The position numbers and the translations under genes were made by a program. This document shows positions 17,076 to 24,940 of a stretch of 64,000 nucleotides of DNA, piece after piece. The notes beneath the pieces were generated by a model, which saw only the letters and a list, made by a program, of their open reading frames with translations, made no database searches and had not been told where the DNA came from. This stretch comes from Actinomycetota bacterium. GTDB taxonomy: Bacteria; Actinomycetota; Actinomycetes; JACCUZ01. Position 1 is the stretch's first letter, and the number at the start of each line of letters is the position of its first letter. The stretch lies in NCBI GenBank assembly GCA_030841035.1, contig JAVEDI010000118.1, forward strand, positions 33,100-97,099, given 5' to 3'.

Positions 17076-18071
17076 TTGAGCACGAAGCTTCCGCTCACGC
17101 TGGCCTGCGAGAACTACGACCGCACGAGGGCCCTGCAGACGGGCGACGTGGCGGTGGAGGGGGTCAGCCTCACCTACCTCACCCTGCCGGTGGAAGAGAC
17201 CTTCTTCCGCATGGTCAGCAACCAGGAGTTCGACGTCTCAGAGCTGTCCCTGTCGACCTATGTCATGACTCTGCGGAGCGACCCCTCCCCGTTCGTGGCC
17301 ATCCCCGTCTTCCCCTCCAGGGCCTTCCGCCACAGTGGCATCTACGTCAACGTCGCAGCCGGCATACGGGAGCCGGAGGACCTGCGCGGCCGGAAGGTCG
17401 GCGTCCCCGAGTACCAAGTCACCGCGGCTGTCTGGATCCGCGGCATCCTGGCGGAGCACCACCACGTCCCCGTCGATTCGGTGCACTACAAGACAGGCGG
17501 GCTGCACGCTCCGGGGCGGGTGGAGAAGGTTGCCTTCCCCAGCCCCGAGGGGGTGGACATCAGCCCCATCGCACAGGGCAGAACCCTGGCCGACATGCTC
17601 GTCACGGGGGAGATCGACGCGCTGTACAGCCCGCGAACGCCGCAGCCGTTCACCGACCGTCGACCGGAGGTGGCTCGGCTGTTCCAGGACTCGGGAGCGG
17701 TCGAGCGGGCCTACTTCACGCAGAGCCGGATCTTTCCCATCATGCACGTCGTGGCGGTTCGACGGGCGGTCTACGACGCCCACCCGTGGGTGGCCCGCTC
17801 GTTGCAGAAGGCGTTCGAACGCTCCCGGGCCATGGCGATGACCGGGATGGACGAGACGGCGTCGCTGCGGTACATGCTGCCGTGGCTGCACGACGAGGTA
17901 GCGCGAACCCGAGCCGTCATGGGTGAGGACTACTGGTCCTACGGGCTGGAGGACAACGAGGCGACCCTGCGCACCTTTCTCGGCTATGCCTACGAGCAGG
18001 GCCTTGCCGACCGGTTGTGGGATCCCGCGGACCTGTTCGCTCCCGAGTGCCGCGAGGCGTTCATCATCTAG
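17076..18071 (+). CDS. 4,5-dihydroxyphthalate decarboxylase-like protein, paralogue 1 (331 aa)
   Basis: The protein begins LPLTLACENYDRTRAL and continues with FFRMVSNQEFDVSELSLSTY, FPSRAFRHSGIYVN, PEDLRGRKVGVPEYQVTAAV and FPIMHVVAVRR, the pattern of the Pht5/4,5-dihydroxyphthalate decarboxylase family, which has a periplasmic-binding-protein-like fold but no signal peptide here. The known reaction decarboxylates 4,5-dihydroxyphthalate to protocatechuate. The TTG start at 17076 has AAGGAG about twelve bases upstream. It converges with the LigJ-like gene (4-base overlap). A second, divergent paralogue lies at 21180. Confidence 0.78.
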   Translation: MSTKLPLTLACENYDRTRALQTGDVAVEGVSLTYLTLPVEETFFRMVSNQEFDVSELSLSTYVMTLRSDPSPFVAIPVFPSRAFRHSGIYVNVAAGIREPEDLRGRKVGVPEYQVTAAVWIRGILAEHHHVPVDSVHYKTGGLHAPGRVEKVAFPSPEGVDISPIAQGRTLADMLVTGEIDALYSPRTPQPFTDRRPEVARLFQDSGAVERAYFTQSRIFPIMHVVAVRRAVYDAHPWVARSLQKAFERSRAMAMTGMDETASLRYMLPWLHDEVARTRAVMGEDYWSYGLEDNEATLRTFLGYAYEQGLADRLWDPADLFAPECREAFII

Positions 18072-19084
18072 GCGCGGGCGAGATGTGCGTCGAGGCGGGG
18101 GTAGACGCGCCGCGCGTTCAGCTCGAAGACCTTGCCGCGGTCCTCGTCAGTCAGGCCGAGGTTGTCGACGTACCGCTTCGTGTCGTCCCAGTAGAAGCCT
18201 GTCTCCGGGTCGATGGCACGCACCGCGCCGAGCATCTCCGAGCCGAAGAGGATGTTGTCGACGTCGATGACCTCGTGAAGCAGATCGATACCTGCCTGGT
18301 GGTAGACGCACGTGTCGAAGAAGACGTTCTTCATGACCTGCTCGTGCAGCGGCGGACGACCGAGTCGGTCGGCCAGACCGCGGTACCGGCCCCAGTGGTA
18401 GGGCACCGCCCCGCCACCGTGGGGGATCACCAGTCGCAGCTGCGGAAAGTCGGCGAAGAGGTCACCTTCGATCAGCTGCATGAACGCCGTGGTGTCGGCG
18501 TTGAGGTAGTGCGCCCCCAACGCGTGGAAGTTGGGATTGCATGACGCCGAGACATGGATCATGGCGGGTACGTCGAGCGCCACCATCGCCTCGTAGAGCG
18601 GGTACCAGTACCTGTTGGTGAGTGGTGGCGACGTCCAGTGTCCGCCGGACGGATCCGGGTTCAGGTTGCACCCCACGAACCCGAGCGCCTCGACGCACCG
18701 GCGCAGCTCGTCGACGGAGTCGTCCAACGAGCCGCCGGGCGTCTGCGGCAGCTGGCAGACGCCGATGAAGTTGTCGGGGAAGAGGCCGACCACGCGATGG
18801 ATCAGGTCGTTGCACGCCCGTGCCCAGCCCACGGCTGTCGCGGGGTCCGGCACGTGATGCTCCATGGTGGACGCCTGGGGCGAGAAGATCATCAGGTCGC
18901 CGCCGCGCTCCCGCAGCAGCTTGAGCTGGTTGTTCTCGATGGTCTCGCGGATCGCTTCGTCGCTGATGTCGGCAGGCGCCGGCTCCGGCAGGCGCGGATC
19001 GGCGAGCCGGGCGAGCTGAGCCTCGCGGAACGCCTTGTGCGCAGGCGGCACGGTCGTGTAGTGCCCGTGACAATCGATGATCAT
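18068..19084 (-). CDS. LigJ-like 4-oxalomesaconate hydratase, amidohydrolase superfamily (338 aa)
   Basis: The start MIIDCHGHYTTVP is diagnostic of LigJ-type enzymes, with the HxH metal site in CHGHY. Further metal/active-site regions are MIHVSASCNPNFH, LRLVIPHGGGAVPYH and ILFGSEMLG. LigJ hydrates 4-oxalomesaconate to 4-carboxy-4-hydroxy-2-oxoadipate in protocatechuate/gallate 4,5-cleavage pathways. The next gene upstream in the same operon encodes the matching aldolase, which supports the call. ATG 19084 has GAGGAG about ten bases upstream. Length fits the family. Confidence 0.83.
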   Translation of the reverse strand: MIIDCHGHYTTVPPAHKAFREAQLARLADPRLPEPAPADISDEAIRETIENNQLKLLRERGGDLMIFSPQASTMEHHVPDPATAVGWARACNDLIHRVVGLFPDNFIGVCQLPQTPGGSLDDSVDELRRCVEALGFVGCNLNPDPSGGHWTSPPLTNRYWYPLYEAMVALDVPAMIHVSASCNPNFHALGAHYLNADTTAFMQLIEGDLFADFPQLRLVIPHGGGAVPYHWGRYRGLADRLGRPPLHEQVMKNVFFDTCVYHQAGIDLLHEVIDVDNILFGSEMLGAVRAIDPETGFYWDDTKRYVDNLGLTDEDRGKVFELNARRVYPRLDAHLARA

Positions 19085-19133
19085 CTGCCAGTCTCTCCTC
19101 AGCGGGTCGGTGTCAGGTCGAGGCCTCCGCCGA

Positions 19134-19823
19134 TCAGTCGTCCGGCGCCTGGTCGACGTAGGTGAGGCCCTTGTGGGCGAGCTCTTCGCGCATGCCGTGC
19201 ACGTCGAGGCTGAGCTCACCCGCCTGGTAGCGCTTGCGTGTCTGGGCCTCCCGTTCCTCTCGCGCCCCGCAGGCCTCGAGCACGTTGGCGGCCCGGCCGC
19301 GCGGCACCACGACGACGCCGTCGTCGTCTGCGACGACCACGTCGCCCGGCCGGACCCACTGGTCGGCGCAGACGACCGGGACGTTGACGCTGCCCAACGT
19401 CTCCTTCACCGTGCCGGTCGCGGACACGCACCTCGACCAGACCGGGAAGCCCAGCTGCCTCAGCTCCGCGACGTCGCGGCAGCCGGCGTCGATCACCAGT
19501 CCTCTGACTCCCCGGGTGTGCAGCGCCGTGGCGAGCAGCTCACCGAAGTAGCCCGCGTCCGAGGGGGATGTCGGCGCGACCACGAGCACGTCGCCCTCCT
19601 GGCACTGCTCGACAGCGACGTGGAGCATCCAGTTGTCGGCCGGAGGGACGCTCACCGTCACCGCCGTCCCGGAGACGTGGGCGCCCGGGTAGATCGGGGT
19701 GATCCGTGCCGCCATCAGACCCGAACGGCCTTGCGCCTCGTGGACGGTTGCCACTCCGAACGACGCGAACGCGTCAGCGACGGACTTGTCGGTGCGCCGG
19801 ATCTGGCGTACGACGATTCCCAT
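19134..19823 (-). CDS. LigK-like 4-carboxy-4-hydroxy-2-oxoadipate aldolase/oxaloacetate decarboxylase (229 aa)
   Basis: An RraA-fold class II pyruvate aldolase. Signature regions are FGVATVHEAQGRSGLM, GTAVTVSVPPADNWMLHVAV, GYFGELLATAL and GLVIDAGCRDVAEL, where Arg and Asp bind substrate and divalent metal. It cleaves the LigJ product to pyruvate and oxaloacetate. The length matches LigK/ProA aldolases. ATG 19823 is preceded by GGAGAAGGGAG. It sits between the alcohol dehydrogenase and LigJ-like genes in one operon. Confidence 0.85.
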   Translation of the reverse strand: MGIVVRQIRRTDKSVADAFASFGVATVHEAQGRSGLMAARITPIYPGAHVSGTAVTVSVPPADNWMLHVAVEQCQEGDVLVVAPTSPSDAGYFGELLATALHTRGVRGLVIDAGCRDVAELRQLGFPVWSRCVSATGTVKETLGSVNVPVVCADQWVRPGDVVVADDDGVVVVPRGRAANVLEACGAREEREAQTRKRYQAGELSLDVHGMREELAHKGLTYVDQAPDD

Positions 19824-19861
19824 CTCGCTCCCTTCTCCTGACGGACGCCGGACTGACCGAG

Positions 19862-20983
19862 CTACTGCGGGTTCTTGCCCCACGGCAGCAGCGAGACGTG
19901 GATGACGCCCTCGTCACCTTCGCCGCCGACGTACCGGATGGCCCGGTCCACCTCGTTGAGCCCGAACGTGTGCGTGGCCAGGCGCTCCAGCGGAAAGCGC
20001 CTGGACGCGAGCTGGGCCAGCGCGAGCTCGCAGGAGCGGTAGCTGTGGCCGCGGGCACTCTTGATGGTGATCGCCTTCTCCGTCACCTTCTTGACGGGGA
20101 AGTCGGGGAAAGCCGCCAGCTCGCCCTGGATCAGCAGCGTGCCGGCCCTGCGCTTCAGTGCGTCGATCCCCAGCAGCACCGGCGCGACGCCGGCGCCGGC
20201 GGTGCAGTCCAGGACGACGTCCACGCCCTTGCCTCCGGTGGCTGCCATGACCCGCTCGAGAGTGTCCTCGGTCTGTACGTCGATGACGAGGTCGGCGCCG
20301 AGGGTCTTCGCGAGGTCCAACCGGGCGGCGTCCCTGCTGGTGCCGGTCACGATGATGACGGCGGCTCCCGCCTGCTTGCAGGCCACGACCTGGGAGAGCC
20401 CCTGCTGACCGGGACCCTGGATCAGCACGGTGGAGTTGTAGCCCACCCCACCGTCGAACAGCGCCCACTCGATGCCGTTCGAGAGCGGCGTCACCAGCCC
20501 GGCGAGCTCGGCCGAGACGGTGTCCGGGACCTTGTGGATCACCGCGTTCCACGGCAGGTACAGGTACTGCGCGAACCCGCCCCACAGGTGGTAGGGCTTC
20601 TCGGATGAGGTGTAGCCGTACCGCCTGGCGTCGGGGTTGGTGCGCCAGTCGGTCGCCTCGCAGTGGCGGTACTCACCGAGGTGACACCACTCGCACTTGA
20701 AACAGGGCACGTAGTGCTCGACGAAGATCCGGTCGCCCTCGGCGACGCCCTTGCGCTCGACGAACGCGGGGCCGGCCTTGACGATGACGCCGACGTTCTC
20801 GTGGCCCATGATCACCGGGTCGGCGAACGGCGGCTTGGCGTACATCTTGACGTCGGTCCCGCAGATGCCCGCGACCTCGACCTTCAGCAGCGCGCCGTCC
20901 TGGGGGACGTCGGGCATCGCGAGCTCGCGCAGCTCCGTCTTGCCGGGACCGGTCCGTACCGCGGCCAGCACGTGCTCTCCCAT
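19862..20983 (-). CDS. Zinc-dependent alcohol dehydrogenase family protein (373 aa)
   Basis: A medium-chain dehydrogenase/reductase. Catalytic zinc ligands are in VAGICGTDVKMY and MGHENVG; the structural-zinc Cys cluster is in CFKCEWCHLGEYRHC; the Rossmann region is VLIQGPGQQGLSQVV. The substrate is unknown; in this context it might oxidise a diol or alcohol intermediate of the aromatic route. ATG 20983 has GAAGGAGG eight bases upstream. It is first gene of the three-gene minus operon with LigK-like and LigJ-like genes. Confidence 0.88.
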   Translation of the reverse strand: MGEHVLAAVRTGPGKTELRELAMPDVPQDGALLKVEVAGICGTDVKMYAKPPFADPVIMGHENVGVIVKAGPAFVERKGVAEGDRIFVEHYVPCFKCEWCHLGEYRHCEATDWRTNPDARRYGYTSSEKPYHLWGGFAQYLYLPWNAVIHKVPDTVSAELAGLVTPLSNGIEWALFDGGVGYNSTVLIQGPGQQGLSQVVACKQAGAAVIIVTGTSRDAARLDLAKTLGADLVIDVQTEDTLERVMAATGGKGVDVVLDCTAGAGVAPVLLGIDALKRRAGTLLIQGELAAFPDFPVKKVTEKAITIKSARGHSYRSCELALAQLASRRFPLERLATHTFGLNEVDRAIRYVGGEGDEGVIHVSLLPWGKNPQ

Positions 20984-21056
20984 GACTGGTCCTCCTTCTC
21001 GACGTGCGACGAGGCGCATCCCTGAGCGCCGGCCTGCCGACCGCCGCCGAGGCGCG

Positions 21057-21090
21057 TTGGTCCAATGGTCTGACGTTTATACTAGAGTAG
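21057..21090. promoter_or_regulatory. Divergent promoter region between adh-ligKJ-like and decarboxylase 2-rpiB-like genes
   Basis: The plus strand holds TATACT (21078-21083) as a -10 candidate, with TTGGTC at 21057-21062 as a poor -35 (spacing 15). Local symmetry is notable: TTGG-T-CCAA (21057-21065) and TACT-AG-AGTA (21080-21089). The region is AT-rich against its surroundings and serves divergent genes. Confidence 0.45.
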
Positions 21091-21179
21091 GCAGCACGAG
21101 TCGAGACGGCGCGCTCCTGGCCGGGCCCCCGTGCGCCGGCCCGACCTTGACCGGGTACGTGCGAGGAGGGCAGGACCAC

Positions 21180-22127
21180 ATGACCCCACTGCAGCTGCGG
21201 ACCGTCACCCGGACGCAGGGGAACAACCAGGCGCTGAAGGACGGGACCGTCCGGCCGCAGGGCTTCGGTTTCGCGTTCGAGGAGGTCCCGGTCCTCGTGC
21301 ACGCGTTCCGTCGGATGGTGCGCGAACTGGAGTACGACGTGTGTGAGATGGCGGTGACGACGTACCTGTGCGCGAAGGCACACGGCAAACGCTTCACCGC
21401 ACTGCCGATCTTCCTGGTCCGGGGGTTCCACCACGGTGTGATCTTCTACAACACCACGGCGGGCATCTCGCACCCCAAGGACCTCGAGGGCCGCAGGGTC
21501 GGGGTCAACCGGGGCTACACCGTCACGACAGGCGTGTGGGCGCGCGCCATCCTGCAGGACGAGTACGGCGTCGACCTGCGCCGAGTGACGTGGGTCCGCT
21601 CCGACGAGGAGCACGTGGTGGAGTACCGGCCGCCGGCCAACGTCGTGTCGATGGATCCCGGGACCAGCCTCGACGAGCTGCTGGGCGCCGGCGACCTGGC
21701 CGCCGTGGTCGGCACCAAGGTCGACCACCCCGACGTCGCGCCGTTGATACCCCACGCCGCCCAAGCCGGCTTCGACGCCCTTCGCCGACGTGGCCTGTAC
21801 CCCATCAACCACCTGGTCGTCGTCAGGGACGACCTGCTTGACGCCCATCCGGGGCTGGCCAGAGAGATCTGCGAGGTCTTCGCTGCAGCCAAGGACCGCT
21901 ACGTCCAGCGCCTGCGTGCCGACGCGATCGAGGACCCGTCGCCGACCGACCTGATGTACCGGCGGGTGCTGGAGACCACCGGCGAGGACCCGTTGCCGTA
22001 CGGGATCGCGGCGAACCGACCGATGCTCGACCTGCTCATCGGCCACGCGGTGACCCAGCAGATCCTCGAGCGTCCCCCGGCGGTAGAGGATCTGTTCGCC
22101 AAGAGCACGCACGACTGGACCGCCTGA
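21180..22127 (+). CDS. 4,5-dihydroxyphthalate decarboxylase-like protein, paralogue 2 (315 aa)
   Basis: Same family as the gene at 17076 but diverged: FRRMVRELEYDVCEMAVTTY, FLVRGFHHGVIFYNTTAG, PKDLEGRRVGVNRGYTVTTG and YPINHLVVVRDD line up with the paralogue's equivalent blocks. There is no signal peptide, so it is a cytosolic enzyme rather than a transporter binding protein. Substrate may differ from paralogue 1. The start at 21180 has GAGGAGGG upstream. It is followed after 72 bases by the RpiB-like gene. Confidence 0.75.
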   Translation: MTPLQLRTVTRTQGNNQALKDGTVRPQGFGFAFEEVPVLVHAFRRMVRELEYDVCEMAVTTYLCAKAHGKRFTALPIFLVRGFHHGVIFYNTTAGISHPKDLEGRRVGVNRGYTVTTGVWARAILQDEYGVDLRRVTWVRSDEEHVVEYRPPANVVSMDPGTSLDELLGAGDLAAVVGTKVDHPDVAPLIPHAAQAGFDALRRRGLYPINHLVVVRDDLLDAHPGLAREICEVFAAAKDRYVQRLRADAIEDPSPTDLMYRRVLETTGEDPLPYGIAANRPMLDLLIGHAVTQQILERPPAVEDLFAKSTHDWTA

Positions 22128-22199
22128 GCACCATCCCCGCCGAAGCGTCGGGCCCGCTGCACTCCGGAGCCCCGCACCCCTGTCTCGAGGACGGACACC

Positions 22200-22652
22200 A
22201 TGCGCATAGCCATCACAGCCGACCACAACGGACACGCGTTGAAGTCGCACCTGGTCGACTGGCTGACCAGCCAGGGCCATGAGGTCGACGATCGGGCGCC
22301 GCAGGGCAGCGAGGTGGTCGACTACCCGCCGCTGTGCGCCGACGTCTGTCGTCAGGTCCTCGATGGTCACGTGGAGCGGGCCATCGTCATCGGCGGCACC
22401 GGGTCGGGCGAGGCGATCGCCTGCAACAAGATCCGTGGCGTGCGCGCCGGCCTGTGCCACTGCATGTTCACCACGGAGATCGCCCGCGCCCACAACGACA
22501 CCAACGTACTCGTGATGGGCGCCAAGGTGATCACGCCCGACCTGGCGGAGCGGATCACCGCGACCTGGCTGGTAACCGAGTTCAAGGGCGGCCGCCACCA
22601 GAAGCGCCTGGACCAGATCGCCGCGCTCGAGCGTGGGGAGCCGCTCGGCTGA
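22200..22652 (+). CDS. RpiB/LacA/LacB-family isomerase (150 aa)
   Basis: Starts MRIAITADHNGHALK, the conserved RpiB N-terminus, with Asp and His for substrate binding. The active-site loop reads VIGGTGSGEAIACNKIRGVR: the Cys of the E. coli enzyme (CGTG) is replaced by Gly, and a Glu in SGE matches the Mycobacterium tuberculosis type, which uses Glu. AHNDTNVLVMGAKV is the conserved second block. Known members interconvert ribose/ribulose 5-phosphate or related sugars by a proton-transfer isomerisation. Placement inside an aromatic catabolic cluster suggests a different, non-housekeeping substrate. Confidence 0.85.
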   Translation: MRIAITADHNGHALKSHLVDWLTSQGHEVDDRAPQGSEVVDYPPLCADVCRQVLDGHVERAIVIGGTGSGEAIACNKIRGVRAGLCHCMFTTEIARAHNDTNVLVMGAKVITPDLAERITATWLVTEFKGGRHQKRLDQIAALERGEPLG

Positions 22653-22658
22653 ACGCCT

Positions 22659-23507
22659 CTAGACCGAACCGAGGAACTCGAGCACGCGGCGCGGCGCTGT
22701 CTCCTCGGTCTGCTCGCTGACCGGGACATCCCAGTACTCGGCGCGGGGAAGGCATTCCTGCAGGTACCTGGCGGCCGACGTTGCGTGCGAGGCGTCCTGG
22801 CCGGGAACGATCAGGGCAGGGGTGTCGAGCCGCAGCAGGTCCTCCGGCTCTGCTCCGGGCACCGTGTCGCGGTCGAAGAGCAGTCGGGCCATGGCGAGGA
22901 CCAGCACCCGGTAGCGCTCGGCGTCCTGCTGCGCGTAACGCTCGGCGAACGCTCGGTCTGCTCGGATGACCGTGACCCACGGACCTACCCGAGCGTCCTG
23001 CGTGAACCCCTGGTCGTGGCTGTCGGCCAGGGCCACCACCGCCGCCAGGCCGTGCTCCTGGACGTACGCCAGGTGCTGGCCGAAGCGCGCGTGCTGCGCG
23101 ATGCGGTACTTGACCCCTCCCGCCGGCGAGAACAGCACCATGCTGGACACCGCGTCGGGAAAGGAGGCGGCGAACGCCGCGACGCTGGAGCACCCCACGC
23201 AGCCGCCCATGAGGTGTGCCTGCTCGATGCCGAGATGATCGAGCAACCCCTTGCCCTGGGCGACGTAGTGGGCCCACGTGACGCGCTCGACCCGACCGCC
23301 CGACAGGCCCGACTCGCGTCGGTCGAACATGATGCAGGTGTACTTCTGGCTGAGGTGATCGATCAGGCGCAGCCGGCCGTACAGGCCGAGGGACCTCCAG
23401 TTCTCGAGCCTCGAGTTGAACCCACCCGGGGAGAACATGAGCAGCGGGGGGCCCTCACCGACGGTCTCGTAGCGTGTGGCTATCCCGTCGATGAAGGCGG
23501 TCGGCAC
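22659..23507 (-). CDS. Alpha/beta hydrolase with predicted Cys nucleophile (282 aa)
   Basis: Typical alpha/beta hydrolase order: an oxyanion strand region LLMFSPGGFNSRLENW, then MFDRRESGLSGG, then the nucleophile elbow HLMGGCVGCSSV, where Cys occupies the position normally held by Ser. The acid is probably Asp in LIVPGQDASHAT, with His nearby. It likely hydrolyses an ester, lactone or C-C bond of an intermediate. Its start overlaps the 3' end of the PanB-like gene by 28 bases. It is last in the Rieske operon. Confidence 0.8.
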   Translation of the reverse strand: MPTAFIDGIATRYETVGEGPPLLMFSPGGFNSRLENWRSLGLYGRLRLIDHLSQKYTCIMFDRRESGLSGGRVERVTWAHYVAQGKGLLDHLGIEQAHLMGGCVGCSSVAAFAASFPDAVSSMVLFSPAGGVKYRIAQHARFGQHLAYVQEHGLAAVVALADSHDQGFTQDARVGPWVTVIRADRAFAERYAQQDAERYRVLVLAMARLLFDRDTVPGAEPEDLLRLDTPALIVPGQDASHATSAARYLQECLPRAEYWDVPVSEQTEETAPRRVLEFLGSV

Positions 23508-24367
23508 GACGCCTGCCCTTCCTGCGCCCCGTCCTGAGGTGTGTCACCGAGCGGGATCCCACCCTTGATCTGGCGTCCGGAGCGCACGTCGTCGGCGTAG
23601 GCCGTGATGGCGTCGAACGTGATCTGCGCGACGTTGGCATAGGTCTCCGGCGGGTCGTCCAGGCCGGACGCGGCGTAACCGATGGCCGCATGCGCCATGC
23701 GGACCCGCCCGTCGAGCCAAGGGCCGCCACCGAACCCGCCGAGGACCGGGATCGAGACGGCGTGGGCGACCTCCGGCCCGACGACGGGCCCGGAGTTGGT
23801 GAAGTCCAGAAGCGACGCCCCCGCCGCCTCCAGTCGCTTGGCCTCTGCGACCAGCTCGTCCTTCATCTCCATCGGCACCTGGGCGCTGGCCCCCTTGCGC
23901 GCGTCGTACTCGATGCCGTGACGCAGCGCCCGCTGGGGCGTGATCCCGAACTGAGCGAAGACAGGGATGCCAGCGCGGTCGATGGCGGTGACCGCGTCGA
24001 GGAAGTCCGCGGCGCCGTCCAGCTTCACGACGTCGACACCGGCTTCCTTGACCAGTCGGACGGCCGCGCGTACTGCGCTGTCCGGGCCCTCTTGCAGCGG
24101 ACCGAACGGAAAGTCACAGCTGAGCAGGGCCCGCTTCACACCGCGGCGGACGGCCTGGCAGACGACGATCATCTGCTCCATCGTCACCTCGAGGGGGTTC
24201 GGCTGGCCCCACAGGTTCACCCCTACTGTGTCCCCGACCGAGACGATGTCGACGCCGGCGCGGTCGACGATCGAGGCGATCTGGAAGTCCCAGGCCACCA
24301 CGGCGACGATCTTGCGACCGTCGCGCTTCATCGACTGCAGCGCCGGGAGGGTCACCTTCGCGTCCAT
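23480..24367 (-). CDS. PanB-like (ketopantoate hydroxymethyltransferase superfamily) protein (295 aa)
   Basis: A TIM-barrel protein with the PanB/PEP-mutase layout: IVAVVAWDFQIASIVDRAGV, VSVGDTVGVNLWG (metal-binding Asp), LLSCDFPFGPLQEG (Asp), VDVVKLDGA (Lys/Asp) and IPVFAQFGITPQ. True PanB makes ketopantoate from ketoisovalerate and methylene-tetrahydrofolate, but no pantothenate genes are nearby and the operon starts with a Rieske oxygenase, so I expect a related aldol or C1-transfer reaction. Start is uncertain: ATG 24367 chosen; ATG 24397 also in frame. Confidence 0.72.
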   Translation of the reverse strand: MDAKVTLPALQSMKRDGRKIVAVVAWDFQIASIVDRAGVDIVSVGDTVGVNLWGQPNPLEVTMEQMIVVCQAVRRGVKRALLSCDFPFGPLQEGPDSAVRAAVRLVKEAGVDVVKLDGAADFLDAVTAIDRAGIPVFAQFGITPQRALRHGIEYDARKGASAQVPMEMKDELVAEAKRLEAAGASLLDFTNSGPVVGPEVAHAVSIPVLGGFGGGPWLDGRVRMAHAAIGYAASGLDDPPETYANVAQITFDAITAYADDVRSGRQIKGGIPLGDTPQDGAQEGQASCRPPSSTG

Positions 24368-24423
24368 GTCGGCACTCTCACATCCCCTCGTGGTCATGAC
24401 CGGCGCAACCCGGCCCTGTGCAC

Positions 24424-24939
24424 CTAGGCCCGCAGCGCCTTGAGGACGTCGGTGACGTCATGTTCGTCCTTCGATCGCATCAGCACCCGGGCGTGGGGCC
24501 GCAGTGCCGAGACGGCTGCGCCCGCCGCGCGGCCCTCGCCGAGGATCAGGCCGGCAGTCATGATGCTCCGCAGGGTGCACGCGTTGCCGATCGCCGAGGC
24601 CGCTTCCGCCCCGTCGTCGGCAGTCGCGATCATCACCATGGCGTCAGCGCCGTCGAGCTCCTCGCTCAGTCGTGCCTCGGACCCGTCGGTGCTGCGCAGG
24701 ACGATGTCGGCCAGCTCGGCGTCGACGGCGACCGAGCGCGGCCGAGGTTCGTAGGTGTAGAACCGCGCACCTCCCCACTTCTGCTGTGCGACCTGGCGCA
24801 CGACCGCGCTCGCGCCGTCGTCCAGGGCCACGACGCGGGTGGCTCGCTGGCCGCCGATCGGGACATCGACCCGGAAGCGCGCCTCGGCGGCGGTCGCCGC
24901 CCTGGCGCAGCTGTTGAGCAGTGTCGGACGCATGACCAT
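24424..24939 (-). CDS. Conserved-looking protein of unknown function in the Rieske operon (171 aa)
   Basis: I do not recognise the family. Visible features: RATRVVALDDGASAVVRQV, FYTYEPRPRSVAVDAEL, ADAMVMIATADDGAEAASAI and SIMTAGLILGEG, suggesting an alpha/beta (Rossmann-like or nucleotide-binding) fold with no membrane segment. It begins one base after the Rieske gene stop (TGAC-ATG), so it is translationally linked; a second ATG (24933) is two codons in. Located between the Rieske oxygenase and PanB-like genes, it may be an accessory or novel enzyme of the same pathway. Confidence 0.65.
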   Translation of the reverse strand: MVMRPTLLNSCARAATAAEARFRVDVPIGGQRATRVVALDDGASAVVRQVAQQKWGGARFYTYEPRPRSVAVDAELADIVLRSTDGSEARLSEELDGADAMVMIATADDGAEAASAIGNACTLRSIMTAGLILGEGRAAGAAVSALRPHARVLMRSKDEHDVTDVLKALRA

Positions 24940-24940
24940 G

